Positions 51,756 to 64,000 of a stretch of DNA of 64,000 nucleotides are shown here, piece by piece. The position numbers and the translations under genes are program-made. The stretch covers positions 186,001 through 250,000 of the forward strand of contig NC_071670.1 of the NCBI RefSeq assembly GCF_028554725.1. Reading direction: 5' to 3'. The notes beneath the pieces are model-generated. The model saw only the letters and a list, made by a program, of their open reading frames with translations. It was not told the origin of the DNA and searched no databases. Position 1 is the first letter of the stretch. Every line of letters starts with the position of its first letter. Origin of the DNA: Zeugodacus cucurbitae (Eukaryota > Arthropoda > Insecta > Diptera > Tephritidae).

Positions 51756-53094
51756 ATGGCCGCTGTTTTCCGTGTGGGCATTGTGCGCCTATGTGGCCGT
51801 AATGCAAGTCCAGTATTGCTGAATACGCAGGCAACTTCTCCAATGGCTTTAACGCAAAAAGCTTCCATCATGGGTAAATCTATGCGAGGTGGTCCACGGG
51901 TACCCAAAGAATCCCCATATCCCTACAAAGATAAGCGATATACTGTTCTTAACTCGTTTTTCGACAAAACATCAAAACGCATGGATGAGAACTCTAAAGT
52001 CATATGTGTTGAAGGACCGATCGGTGCGGGCAAAAGTAAATTTGCGAAAGAATTGGCAGATGAACTGGAAATGTGTTATTTTCCTGAAGTCAACATGGAT
52101 TTGCTTTACATCAATTCCTATGGCTATGATATGCGCAAGTTGGACCCCCAATTGCCTGAACTGTGCCGTTCATATGATGTGTCCAACTTTTGCCGAGAAC
52201 CCAATCATCCTTTGGCTGCCCAGTTCCAAATCCGGATGTACATGCTGAGGTATTCACAATATATTGATGCCTTACAACATGTGCTTTCTACCGGTCAAGG
52301 TGTTGTTTTGGACCGCAGCTGCTATTCGGACTTCGTGTTCCTGGAAGCAATGCATAAGAACGGATACATTTCGCGTGGTGCCCACTCTGTATATTATGAA
52401 ATTCGCCAAAATACAATTGACGAACTTCTAAAACCGCATTTGGTTATCTACTTGGACTGCCCTGTTGATGCTGTTAAGGTAAATAAAGTTCGCTAATCGA
52501 AAAAAGCATCTAATTTGTTGAATTGTTAATTTGCAGCAACGCATTAAAGCTCGTAATGTGGATTATGAAGTTAATTCGAAGGTTTTCACTGATGCCTACC
52601 TAAAGGATGTTGAAACGTTTTATAAACAACATTTCCTTAAGGATATAAGTAGCCACGCTGAAATCTTGGTGTACGATTGGACTGCTGGTGGTGAGACCGA
52701 AGTTGTAGTTGAAGATATCGAACGTATTGATTTTGGACAGTTCGAAGTTGATCACCACAATAAAAAAATGAAGGATTGGCGTTTCCCGCTCGAAGCTGAA
52801 TGGTGCGAGGCCCGTATCAAGTACTGTAACGAAAAAAGCACTTTGTTGAACTATTTCAATGTGCCACGTTACGACGTACCTGAACTGGTGCGCGACGCTG
52901 ACAGCAGTAAAGTTTGGCGTGATGTTTGGTACAACGTAAGTGTTTTCTCATCTTTTCCTTACTGTAAACATCGACACATTTTCTATTTTGTATTGTAGGC
53001 ACCTGGCATGAAATATCGCGCAGGTTACAATGAGGATATGGGAGATACCGGTTTGTTTACCAAAACAACAATTGGCGTCAATCAACCGCTGTAA
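51756..53094 (+). CDS. ND-42: NADH dehydrogenase (complex I) 42-kDa subunit, NDUFA10 family, 405 aa
   Basis: Exons are 51756-52478, 52537-52935 and 52999-53094, phase 0 throughout (1218 nt). The product is an accessory subunit of mitochondrial complex I with a deoxynucleoside-kinase-like fold, on the matrix side. The N-terminus is basic and lacks acidic residues (MAAVFRVGIVRLCGRNASP), as in a mitochondrial presequence. Kinase-fold landmarks are the Walker A GPIGAGKS at 87-94, SYGYDMRKLDPQLP, QFQIRMYMLRYSQYIDALQH, and VVLDRSCYSDFVF with the DRS triplet at 186-188. The C-terminal half includes IYDWTAGGETE-like VYDWTAGGETEVVVED, DWRFPLEAEWCEARIKYC and APGMKYRAGYN. Length and sequence match Drosophila ND-42 from start to stop. 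The mammalian protein has a degenerate P-loop; here it is canonical. Confidence 0.97.
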
Positions 53095-53125
53095 GCGGTC
53101 CTCAATTATTTGTTAGTAAAATATG

Positions 53126-53131
53126 AATAAA
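53126..53131 (+). terminator. ND-42 polyadenylation signal (AATAAA)
   Basis: AATAAA 31 bases past the stop, with another copy about 35 bases further on. A short 3' UTR is expected. Confidence 0.5.
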
Positions 53132-53169
53132 CAAGAAAATAATAACGGAACGAAAACCTGTGTTGAATA

Positions 53170-54350
53170 AAAAGAAAATAACGGATAGAAAAGCTGTGTT
53201 AGTATTGAAATGAAATGAAGTTAGTTAAATGAAGAAATGAAAAGGTAAATAAAGCAACTTGCGTACAAATATACATGTATATTTGGAAAGCTTAATTTAT
53301 CTTTTGAATCAATTTTTAGGTTTAAGAACAAGAATAAGTTATTCAACATATTTTAAATAATAAGTAATTGAGCATATATAACACAAAACAAAAAAATTAA
53401 AACTTTCATCTGCATATACAAATATATCATCAATATACCAACAATCAACTCTCATTAAACATCTAACACACAGAAAAATATTAAAATTTCATTAAGTACA
53501 AATTCTCAGCGATGGGAACGAAAATCGGTAAGTTTGTAATTACTATTTCACCTTCATATTTTTAAACTGCTTAGATAGATTCGAACAACAATTTTACCAT
53601 TTGACAAACGTGGTTTCAAATAAAATAGTACGCATTTGTATTTTTTGGGGTTTATTATCAACATTGTAATATTCCATTTTTATACGTACAGATAAAACAA
53701 GTAAAATATAAATAAAACGCAGTTATAAATGTCCATTCATACGTTAATTAGAATATTGAATATAATTTACAGAATACAAACGTATGTTAAATTATGTATT
53801 ACTTGTTGTTAATGGGACATTTAGTATGCCAGTTAACTAAAAGAAAACCACTAAAACTGGCATTTCTCCGGTTGACAGACTGATGGAAAACATTTGGTTA
53901 GCATTTTTACACAGTCACCAAGGACTTTGCTAGTAATATACGGTAGTCGGTTATATTTATCATTCCAGTGAATATTAAAATTCATATTTGTATATTTATA
54001 TATGTGTGTAAACCTATAATTATTTGTGCATATATTTATATAATGTTATAGCTTTCACGGTTTCATATTTTTTTTTTGGGTAGACACTGTCCTCCTCACG
54101 CTTGACACAACGACTGCTGCTTTGTGTGTGTGGTTGTGTAGACGAGTGCCTTTGTTTTCCCTACTTCTTAAACTATGCTAATAAAATTAGTTGACTTCGG
54201 CTTAAAACGTTTCCTATAGTCCTTATAAAATACGTATTTATAAAAACACATTTACAATAATATTTTACTTGATTTCAGTCCAGCTCCTTGTGACTAATGT
54301 ATCCAACATGTGTGGTTATTCTTTTTCTAAAAATTCTTCTTCGTGCTACT
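53170..54350. other. Convergent spacer, ND-42 and Cobl-like 3' flanks
   Basis: AT-rich sequence with no ORF worth reporting. It should contain the 3' UTR of the Cobl-like gene (a minus-strand AATAAA lies near 53651). Confidence 0.5.
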
Positions 54351-57300
54351 TTAAATACGATTTAGATTATCACGCTTGAAGTTGCGTATTGCCATCAATA
54401 GTTGATCTCTTGGATCTGTACTGCTGGACGTATCTGCAGGGCTGCTGCTATTTAGTGTGGGTAGTGTTACACTTTTAGGAGGCGTTGGTGGTGGTGGTGG
54501 TACTATGGGCGCTGGTTTAACGTCTGACTGAGTTTTTGTTTTCGTTGTGATGGTAGTTGCTGGATTCAAGCTCGTTTTGTTTAAATATACGCTGGTAGAG
54601 TTAGAGTTCTGAAGTTTTAATTCCAATTTGGCACTTTGCACCGGCTTAACCGTAGTTTGATGGACTTTTCTTGTCTCGGTCATTGTTTTTACATTTGTCA
54701 CATCTACGAAACCATTGAGAATCGTAGTAGAACGTTGTACGCTTGCCGTTAGAGGCTTGGGAATTTGCTCCGAAATATTTTTTTCGGTTTGTTCCTTTTC
54801 TTTTGGTAAAGAATCGTTTGCGCGTATTTTCTCTTTTAAACCAGTCTTTCGCAATGTATTCTGACCAAATGGCGCTGTTACTACTTCGGACTGAATGGGT
54901 TTCGGCTTATTCGCTTCCAATTGGGTGATGGAGGTTGAACGGAGCAACCCTGGACCCACGTTCTTTACTACCGGTATGCTAAATCGATTGGCGTTGCTGC
55001 GGGGCAAAGTCGATGTGAAAGATGGTCTGAGGATTGCTTCACCTTTATTATTTTCCGATTCTGAACTTCCATTGAGTAGAACAGTTGTAATACTTGACGA
55101 TTTCCACTGGCCCTTAGCTGAGTGCTCCAGTTGTGTTGCGTTATTTGTTGTTGTCGTATTTAATTCGACGTTTTCAATTGTTACATCGCGTAATGGTTTA
55201 ACGCTCATCGGAACACGATAATCTTTTTCGGGGATACCCATTCGTTCGGTGGGGGAAGCGATTACTATGGGTTTAGGGGCAACAGGGGGTGGTGCATTCT
55301 CTCTTTCCGCCCAAAAAGCAGCCGCAGGCATTGAAACTCTATTATTTCGATTATGAGATTTCGTGTTAATCTCAATGGCAGCTGTTGTAACTGCCGCGCT
55401 TTGACTGTCGGCATTCTTGCCGCCGAAAATATAATCACCTTCATTTTTTATGGATACTTGCACTTTGGGCCGTTCACTCCAAGTAGAAAAATTAATGCTT
55501 GGCGGTCCGGAGTATCGGTATAATTTAGGCAGCTCTTTGTGTTTAGTCTGTTCTGCCGATGAACTCGTTGTTTCCTCTTCTTTTTGTGCATTCACATTAT
55601 TTTTTGGTGTCTCAGCAATTTTGACAAAATTCGTTTTATGTTCTTCTTTTGACTCGATGCTCTCGAAATTGGAAGTGACACAAGGCTGTGGCGTTGCTAT
55701 ATTTGTATCTATGTCGTTTTGTGCATTAACTATATTCTTTGGTGTTTTTTCGTCTTGCCTTTTAAGTTCTTCGGCTCCCTTGGTGTCTGCATCACTACTG
55801 CTGGCGGAGCTATTTTTGCGTGAATTCAGAATCGTTTTGATAACTTCAGGACTTTGAAGAGATGGTGATTCGCCAATACTAAGTTCGCCTGATGATCGCC
55901 TACGACTGGAACTAAATCCGTTGGGTTCAACTTTGGCGTGCGTAATTTGTGTTGATGGCGTTTCTATGTTCATAACGTTTTGTTGTCCGGCAATACAAGT
56001 TGTTTTCTCGGAATGCAGTTGCTCTTTATTGTTTACTTGCTCAACGCTAGAATTTGTCACACTATTTGCTAGTGTTAGTTCCGAAACTTTATTTGGAACT
56101 TCATTTTCTTTTTCTTGAATCTGTTGTGTGATTGTTGTGATACTGAAGTTAGGTAATGTAGTTGGCTTAGCCGACTGTATCTTTGGTTCATCCTCTGGCT
56201 TTTTAATAAGAGTGTCCAAACCCTTTGAATGAATTATTGCCGAAAGTTCCTCTACAATTTCATTTAAAGGAGCTGTCGGGCTTGGCAAAGCTAAAATATC
56301 CCTTTTGACCTCAATGTCATGTGGCTGCGTTGGTTCTTGATGCGAACTGTCAACAGTTGGCACAAAGGTTCTCTCTGCATGGGAAATTGATTTAAAATCC
56401 AACTTTGGTCGTTCTTTAATTTTGGGAGTGATTGGCGTGTCCGGAGGCTTCTCATTTACAAAACCATCTGCAAAGCGTGCGTCAGCAAAATTAGGCGGAG
56501 GAGATATTGGAATTGAAAAGTTCCAAGACGCGCTATCAGAGAAATTGGGTGTTGCTTCTTGTGTTGCTGTTGTTGGTGTATTATCTCCACTGTCAACCTG
56601 ATCCTCAGCGGCTAAAACGACGAAATCTTCCAGAGTTTTTGGTTCAGCTTGAGGTTTGACCACGGTTTTTCCAAGCTTGAAATTATACACCTTAATAATG
56701 TCGTCGTCATCTGAGCTCGACTCAAATGCCGATTTACCATCATTCACCGAACTCTCTGATGGCAAGCTATCGGGAACCGGAGATGGTACAGGCTCGCCGA
56801 TACCTGAATCAGCCTGTTTAGACAAAGCGTCATCCTCATTCTCTAAACTTGATGGATTTTTAAGCGCTGCTATATGTGCATGCAAATAGCTACCGGAGTC
56901 CATTTGTTTAGATGATACGTCATCGTCGTGTTCTAATTCGACTGTGTTTTTCAGTGATGCGATGTGGACACCCAGATAGCTATCGTTATCCTGTGGCTCA
57001 GCAGAAAGGGATCGAGGCTCCGGCGTTGGTGTACGATTCAGAATAATTTTGGAAACGTTCGCTGCTGTTAGAGTAGAAACTGAATTTTCCAAAAATGTAT
57101 CGTTATCGTTTTGAAAAGCATTAGTCGTTATCCTTGGAAGAGGTTTAGGTACAATAGCTGTCGTTTTTTCAGCCTCAGAAGGGATAGTCTCCAGGTTCCG
57201 TGTTGCTGATGGAATTTCATTGGCAACAGGTTCATCATCACGAGATTGTTGTTTATTACTATTCTGATCTAAATGTTCTTCAATATTTGTGTTTACTGAC

Positions 57301-58685
57301 GGAGAATCGGGCGGTAAGGGCATAAGTGGACTTAAAGGCGTATCCGGTGTAGACGGAGTCATTGAATGGATTGAAAGAGTATCCGAATCTGCATATAAAC
57401 TGCCCCTGGGCGGTGGTGCAGGTGCTGTGGTCTTTTTCTTAATTTGTATCATACGTTTACGCGGTGATGGCTCAGGGAATTCAATAGGTTGTTGAACGCT
57501 TTCAGCACTGTATAAATTCTGTACGCTGCCACCACACAAGTTTCGTGCATTTTTTTGTTTGACCTGTGATTGTTCCAGTTCAATATCCAAATTAGTGTAA
57601 CCATTTAAGCTAGACTCTAGTTCGGTTTCAATGTTAAGACTGTTTATGTGTCCATTGGAATTAAAAGCTTTCACTTCTGGCGATGTAGAGAGATTTGGCG
57701 TCGATACAAAGCGATTTTTATGTGACAGAGAACCGTCTGGCACCTCTAAATTGTCAATGGTATTCGAGTTTGTATCTTTTGTGGTCGCTTCGCCGTTGGT
57801 CACGAGCACTGCCTTCTCTGGTATGGCAGTTTGGCTCGGTGGTCGTGGTGCAGCACGTTTCTTTCGTGGAGGAGCCGATATTTTAGTTGGAGTTGTGAGT
57901 GTTGATGTTGTAAGTGTGGCAGGTGGAGAGACAGGAGTGCGTATGCAATTCATACCTGTCGAGTCCATCGAATTAAGCGAGTTGCTTGAGCTGTAGGGAC
58001 TAGTCGTTTTCGTTGTGTGCTTAGAGTAGCGACTACTGAACTCCGATGAAGAGAGAGAGTCACGTATGATTGCCGTTCGATGCAGTTTTATAATTTCATC
58101 GGCATTAAAATTGCCATACGATTCGGATTTGTTACACAAACGTATTTCAGAGAGGCCCACAGCACCAATAGTTAAATCGCAGCTGTACACTTGACTCGAA
58201 TCAACTAAAATAGTAAAGAAAAGTTGTAGAAACGTATTCACAATAACACTACAACTTTGGTACCTGGATTTCTAAATTCATATTTTGTTGCGTCCAGTAG
58301 CTTGTTTTCGCATACCAATTCCAATAGTTTGCTCAGTGGTACGCGTGCGCCCAAGCGTGCAACGTACAGCTGATCCTTCGGCAGAAGGACGGTAATGCGG
58401 AAGGTCTGTTCAAAAGGCGCATTACTTGTGGCTGCCGGCAAGGGCGTGATGCGATTATATTCCAATTGACTAGTTTCGTTGATGTTCGTCGATGAGACGG
58501 ACAAACTGTTTAGGTTTGTGCTAGACTTGGACAGTTTGCCATTAGGCATTGCTTTTTCGGCTATAAAGAAAGTGAACGATTATCTGCCACATGCTTTGTG
58601 AAGTGTACAAAATATAACACTTACCTTTGTTCTTCTTCCCCAACCACCGATTGAGTGTGGAGAAACCATGTTTCATGTTGCTCAT
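54351..58685 (-). CDS. Cordon-bleu-like actin regulator, 1403 aa, three coding exons
   Basis: Coding exons are 58625-58685 (MSNMKHGFSTLNRWLGKKNK), 58264-58560 and 54351-58204, phases 1 and 1, in frame (4212 nt). Residues about 70-150 form a Cobl ubiquitin-like domain (FRITVLLPKDQLYVARLGA, PLSKLLELVCENKLL, TIGAVGLSEIRLCNK). KKRAAPRPPS (234-243) and KKKTTAPAPPPRG resemble the KRAP-type basic-proline motifs of vertebrate Cobl. A long Ser/Thr/Pro-rich, probably disordered, middle follows. Near the end is a polyproline tract (PAPIVPPPPPTPP), and the last 21 residues (DPRDQLLMAIRNFKRDNLNR...) are a WH2 actin-binding motif. Vertebrate Cobl has three WH2 motifs; this has one, more like Cobll1. Expected role: actin monomer binding at cortical or apical structures (by family; not shown here). 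The large exon spans 3.85 kb, so opposite-strand ORFs there are shadows. Confidence 0.93.
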
Positions 58686-58820
58686 AATTTGTGCTTAAAA
58701 CATTCGCCCACGTTAAAGGCGGTTTGAATGCAGACAATCGAAACTTGTTACTTATGTGCGCTTATTCAATTTAGGCATTTGGTCATATTATCATGTGTTC
58801 CAACCCTTAATCGCTTCTGC
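58686..58820 (-). other. 5' UTR segment of the Cobl-like gene with upstream acceptor
   Basis: On the minus strand, TTTATTTCAG precedes 58820, a strong acceptor with a pyrimidine-rich tract. The stretch to the ATG at 58685 is non-coding, so the transcript starts further upstream, across at least one large intron. Confidence 0.6.
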
Positions 58821-61800
58821 CTGAAATAAAAGTAATATGTGTGTGTTAGCCAATATGTAATCGTAAAAAGAATTTATAAGCGGACGTTAAGAAATCTTAT
58901 CAATGCGATAATAGCTTTGTTTTAGTAAAGATTATGTGACAAAGACCTAGTTAACGAGAACAATTTCTAACAATTTGCTTTATTATGAAACGTTTCATGA
59001 GCACAGTAACCACGAACTTTTTATTATTTCCAAAAAATTCTTCCAAACTGGCGCCAATATATGCATATTGTTTGCCTTGACTATCAGTTAATTATTTTTA
59101 TTTTAGTACAATAAGTAAGATGAAAAAATGTTTGCTTCAAGATTAATTTTCATTTTGCCTTTATTGGAATTAAAAAAATGAAAATTATGTTATTTGGTTT
59201 TTGTCAATCGGAACCCAAGAGGAACTTGCGTCAAACGTCTTCATCTTATCTGTTTGTAGACGAGATAAGCGCTAGAGTGCACCCCATTAGCTTCAACAGT
59301 TTAGAGATATTATTTTCTGTTTGCGGCTGACGTATTAAATTTCAAATTCGCTATCTAGCGCTCTAAACAGTATTCATTATTGCATATTTGTGCAAATTCC
59401 TTGCATTTTGAATAGCATTACGAGGATTTATTTCTTTTCATGGTTAAGCTCGCATGAATTGAATTTTTCTCACAACCCTTATCTGGTTGCATACAAATGA
59501 ATACTTGAGCTGGCTGTGGATAAATGATCGTGAAACTGAATAACAACCATGGATCCAAAAATTGCACAGGAGTCAAATTGTTATTGAAACACGTGATATA
59601 TTGCTGATACAAACATACAGATATAAAAGTATGTGAATGCATGTGTATATTTGGAAAACAAATTGAATATGTCAATGTAATATATTCCTTTTTCAAATAA
59701 ACACTTAAACATCATAAAACAATTATATACACATACGTACGTCGTTCGTCGCGCTATCTACAATAAAAAACGGCATAATAATTGCTGTGGATTGGCAGTG
59801 AAAATGACGTTCAAGTACGAGTAATTATTTTTGCTTTGCACATGTACTTCAAACTGACTGATTCGAAATACACTTGAATGCAAGTACAATTTCCAGCACT
59901 GAACAGCGCTAACAGCGAAGTAGCTAAATCTCCAAGCGCGTCTGGTGTGTATTGACGTGCGCTTAATGGCTAGGTGCTGAATAAAATGCTTACGTCTCGC
60001 CATTCAACTTAGAAGATGATACAATGCGACTTGGCGCATAACACGACTGCGACTACAATAGGGCTACAATGAATTGGAAGGGGGTCCCCGCACAGGCACT
60101 TTGCGCTTTATACAGTCTTGTAGTTACCATTTTTGCTCGCTGCTATTTTCGATTAGTTGGAATGCAAAGCGCATCATTTCAGGTTGCGAAGGAAAGGGGT
60201 GAACAAATCAACAGCATTGACATTCGGTGCGTGAGTGCTTCAATCAAAAAAATAAAAATAAAAACATTTGATATTGCGGACGAGCTGTGTTCATGAACAC
60301 GCTGCTAGTCGCCGAGTATATGAGCACGTATCAATAGACTTTTTGCGGTTTATTTTTATAAATTTAAGTATATTGTGAACTATTGTCAAATTCCACACCC
60401 ATTGAAATACCTACATACATGTGGTGGCAGCGCTTATAATTTTGTCACTTTTGAAAACACAAAATATGTTCCTAAAGCCAAGTATTTAAAACGCCTTCGT
60501 CTTCTGTCAAACGAAGATTACTCATACGCTCCGTCAACAGCGTTTCGTTTACCTTCTCGACGCAAATTATTTACGGCGTTTAAGTCATATTTACATACAT
60601 GAAGAATTGTTAATTCATTTTAGTGAAATGAGTTGTGATTTAGACATGTGTTTATTCCGTGAGTGACCACATAGGTGGGGAATTTTATCGGTAAGCAGGT
60701 GTCATCACCTGTTGCTGTTAGCGTATGATTTTCAAAATATGCAAATTCTATGAATTAAAATGAAAAACCTCCAACACTACATGCAAAATAGCGAGTCGCA
60801 ATTATTTGTAATTATTTTCAAGTGTTCTTGCCAGATATTACTGATTATTTGTCTTTCCAATTCTCTCTACAATTGCTTTCATTCTGACTTTATCAGTTAA
60901 ACAAAACAAAACGGCACGAATACGAAGTAAGTCAATAACAATAACAATAAGAAGCGTGCGGTCGTAATTGGCAGCAGTAGACAGTAATAATGAAGTATAG
61001 AAAAAGGCGATAAAAAATAGCACACGCTGTGTTTCTCCTTTCTGTCAGAAGTCACGGTCTAACCTACCAATAATAAAATATGTATATAGCATAGCTAAAA
61101 CTTTGTTCAGTGTAGTTTTTTGTTGGTTTGTTGTTGATATTTTAGGCGCACTGCTAATGGGACAATGTCGAAAGGTGGAAATTGTATACATATACATACA
61201 TATATTCAGGGGAGCATACATAAATAGTTAAGTATACTTACTTCCAAGTAAACTTAAAATTGTATTAATTTTTGTTTGTAAACTACAGCTTTGATTTTTT
61301 TTGTGCTCTGTGAATAATAATAGCAGTAAATGAAGGTCGACGTAGCTTTAAAAATCCATTTAATAGGAATTAATAGACTTATTATTAGCGGCTTACTTTC
61401 TTTAAGTAGTTTCAAAAGAACCTATTGCTGTATTAATTTCATTGCAGTTTCTTTTAGCAACTTCGATAGTCTAACTTGAAAACTGGTTTACGCGCTGAGG
61501 AAACTAATTTAGTATGTATTGTTAATTGAGATAGACAATATTGACAATCTTCGGTGTGCAAAATCCTCCGATAGTCCTGATAGACTTTTATATTAAAAGC
61601 CCTAAAATGTATAAGCTATATTACTATGTTGAATAATTCAATTTTGTCTCCTCTCTCTCTCTGTTTTTTGTCCATTTTTGTTTGGGTGTAACGTAACTTG
61701 TTTAGCAGATGTATGGATTTACATAAACAAAAATATTTTATAGAACTATAGAATTATGTTTTACGGGAAGAATTAAAAAACTTAATGACGACTTTAATGA

Positions 61801-62902
61801 GTACCATTATGGTGAACTCAAAACGTCTTGATCGTTCAAGAATAATAGTATGGTGACCTATAAATCAAACTGCAAAACTGATGCAAATACGTTCTATAGT
61901 AATTTGGCAAAATTAAAAATATTTTTGCATATACACCTTTGCCATATTTGTTTAATAATGACCAAGTAACATAGTCTGATATCAAAATTTAAATAGTATA
62001 ACGGCTTGGGTACATTTACGGCAGTTTGTTTACCTCGAAGTAAGCAATAACGAAGGTGTCACGTTCCATTCACTTAAATGGCTCACAATGAAATTCTTCA
62101 TATCGAATTTACACATTAGCAAAGTGGAACAACCAATAATCGATTACTGGAAAATGGAATGTCCAAATATATGTACATATACACATACATATAATAAAAG
62201 AACTTCACTTGTGCTACTAACCATATTTAAAATTACAATTATGAACATGCAATAACAATATTAAAGTGTGCGGTTAGTCGAGGTAAACAAAAGCACACCC
62301 GACCCGGCAACTGTAATAATGACGAACAACAATAAATGCTGCAATGGTGGCCAAGTGGCACGCATTGGGCCAGTGGGCCCATATGAGGGTTTTGGCGGCA
62401 CTGAACCCAAAAAAGTGTGTGTTTCCCCATTTATCATTTACATTGTTACGTTTGCACGTTGTTATTGCTATTGTAATACAATCACACATACTCGTACATA
62501 CATATATACATACATAGATATATGAATATTTGAACGTGAATATGGCTTAAAATGAAGCTACGTCGCGAGTCGCGTTGCGCTGGCAGTGACTTGCTGCTGC
62601 TGGATGACTGTGATTAAGCCAGCGGACATGCTGATGATGACTGAGTGCCGAATGGTATGCATGCCGGTAAGTCATTGAACTCCGGCTGTCTTTGTTGCGT
62701 TAATTCTTTGGTGCTGCCGAAGATGGTGTGCGAGTCCGTTGGCAGTGAATATTTGTGTTAATCATTATAATTATGTACGACTATGTGTTTGCACTACTTA
62801 TATCACACATATTTACATACTCACGCTGGCATAAAAAACAGTAGTTATTTTTGTCCACTGCTTTTGTACACTTCCAATTAAATTAGTCAATTATCCACAT
62901 AC
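58821..62902. other. Probable first intron(s) of the Cobl-like gene
   Basis: AT-rich sequence with scattered short ORFs and no domain content. The stretch at about 62280-62420 is notably richer in G+C than its surroundings and is open on both strands for 60-85 codons, but no splice sites or family could be assigned. A pyrimidine run (CT)n lies near 61650. Confidence 0.45.
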
Positions 62903-62974
62903 CTTTCTGCACGGTGTTGACTATTTATATTTAATTTGTGGCTAATTTGAGTTCCTCTTCATCTAGTATTTGCC
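62903..62974 (-). other. Non-coding 72-nt exon, probably 5' UTR of the Cobl-like gene
   Basis: On the minus strand, acceptor TTGCTTGCAG at its left boundary and donor GCAGAAAG|GTATGTGG at the end enclose 72 bases. All three frames contain stops, so it is untranslated; it holds one 7-codon upstream ORF (ATGAAGAGGAACTCA...TAG). The next acceptor downstream on this strand is the one at 58820, which suggests splicing into the Cobl-like transcript. Confidence 0.5.
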
Positions 62975-64000
62975 CTGCAAGCAAACGGAACGCAATAAAA
63001 TAGCAGTTTAAATATTTTTTTCTAGTCGAATTGTGTTTCTTGACTATCAGAATCAATTAATACTAATAAATCTAAATATTTAGCAATTAACTGAAACTCC
63101 ATTGTTTAGTTTGATTATCTGACATTCCTCAATATTTTAATCATTTGTCGGGTTTCCCCTTTCTTCTATTTCTTGTGCCGTTATGTCAATTACCGATAAT
63201 AAGGTACAATTGCTATTTGTTTTATAATCGTCAGGACAATAAAATGCGAACTAAGAATTGGAAATTTATATGAAAAAAATGTTTGTTCAAAAGTTTAACT
63301 TAACATGACATCAATATTGATAAAATTAAATTCCTTCCAATGTTATGTCAAGCAGGTAATTGCTGCCATTATATTTTTATCATTAGAATTTACTAGTAGA
63401 AAAATGAATAAAAGAAGCAGGGAATTTGATACTTTCAAGATATGATATCTCGCATCTACCATATAATTATGTAGGTATTTCGAACACCCAGTAAATACGA
63501 GTATACTGGTTCGTCCTATCAAATTGGTAAGAAGAATTCTGAAATTTTATTTGAGGAAGGAAAGTGAGAAATTGAGTGAGGCTGAGTGCGCTTTTACAAA
63601 GTAATTAAATATAGCATAAACACTTAAATCATTGAGAGCGCTAAATTTTCCCATACATTACAAATATATAAAGTAAATATTTAATCAGTACTTAAAGCTG
63701 AAAAGTTTAAAATTATTGCTATATTAATAATTCGATGAGTTTTTACTCAAATAGTTATGTATTTTGACTTTGGGGCTTGTATTTTTTAAAGGAGGAAAAT
63801 AGACTAATCTAAACACGAATGTCAGAGATTTTCTAATCCAAGACATAAACTTATCATCATGTAGTTAAGGTTCAAGCCTTTCAGAAAATTCACGTGTTTA
63901 TTATAGGTTCGAATTCTAATTCTGCGGGTATAATATCATATTACATAATAATTATTTGTATTATACGAGAAGTTATTATTTCTACATTTTTAACGTACAA
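62975..64000. other. Right-hand flank, nothing recognised
   Basis: AT-rich, with no supported gene. It may contain further 5' intron or promoter sequence of the Cobl-like gene. Confidence 0.4.

Noticed and set aside
54743..57996. Several plus-strand frames of 60-135 codons
   Set aside because: They are shadows of the 3.85-kb Cobl-like exon on the minus strand.
62268..62525. 85-codon plus-strand frame in GC-richer sequence (NNNKCCNGGQVARIGPVGPY)
   Set aside because: It is open on both strands and lacks splice signals; it has no recognisable family. Kept only as a note in the intron entry.
63900..63930. GGTTCGAATTC, resembling a tRNA B box
   Set aside because: No A box at the right distance, no acceptor stem and no terminator run. 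It is not a tRNA gene.

Overview
The window is nuclear DNA of a higher (schizophoran) fly, probably tephritid-like. The coding exons read as close relatives of Drosophila proteins. The DNA is AT-rich, has GT-AG introns, and is full of ACAT/CATATG simple repeats. There are no bacterial-style operons, CRISPR arrays or rRNA. The species cannot be fixed from the sequence alone. All gene models below were spliced by hand; each multi-exon model keeps one open frame across its junctions.

Layout. 19-3253 (-): the first two coding exons of extradenticle (exd), a Hox cofactor, with the rest of the gene off the left edge; its 2.8-kb intron holds a 305-bp tandem duplication. 3254-6950: non-coding, with a pogo-like MITE at 4242-4722. 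6951-9334 (-): the Raf kinase gene (phl/Raf), complete in five coding exons, 711 aa. 11159-12841 (+): a PRPF38B-type splicing factor in six exons, 363 aa, followed by two orphan terminal exons (13649-14290). 14291-24062: a long non-coding desert. 24063-25406 (-): a single-exon, 447-aa unrecognised protein with a KEN box and many S/T-P sites. 25407-30703: non-coding.

30704-49786 (-): a 19-exon gene for a p140Cap/SRCIN1-KIAA1217 (sickle tail) type scaffold, 1142 aa. Two genes lie inside its introns on the opposite strand. One, at 40438-41273, encodes an unrecognised 217-aa single-pass membrane protein. The other, at 43808-47844, encodes a 598-aa secreted pentraxin-domain protein. 51756-53094 (+): ND-42 (NDUFA10), a complex I subunit, 405 aa. 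54351-58685 (-): a Cordon-bleu-like actin regulator with an N-terminal Cobl ubiquitin-like domain and one C-terminal WH2 motif, 1403 aa. A non-coding exon at 62903-62974 probably belongs to its 5' UTR. ND-42 and the Cobl-like gene are convergent.

Functional themes. Two neighbouring genes, the p140Cap-like and Cobl-like genes, encode cytoskeleton/cortical adaptors. The rest (Hox cofactor, MAPK pathway kinase, splicing factor, respiratory chain subunit) are conserved single-copy genes with no evident shared pathway. The most unusual structures are the two antisense nested genes whose 3' ends run up to or into host exons, the orphan exon pair after Prp38B, and two candidate alternative exons of the p140Cap-like gene.
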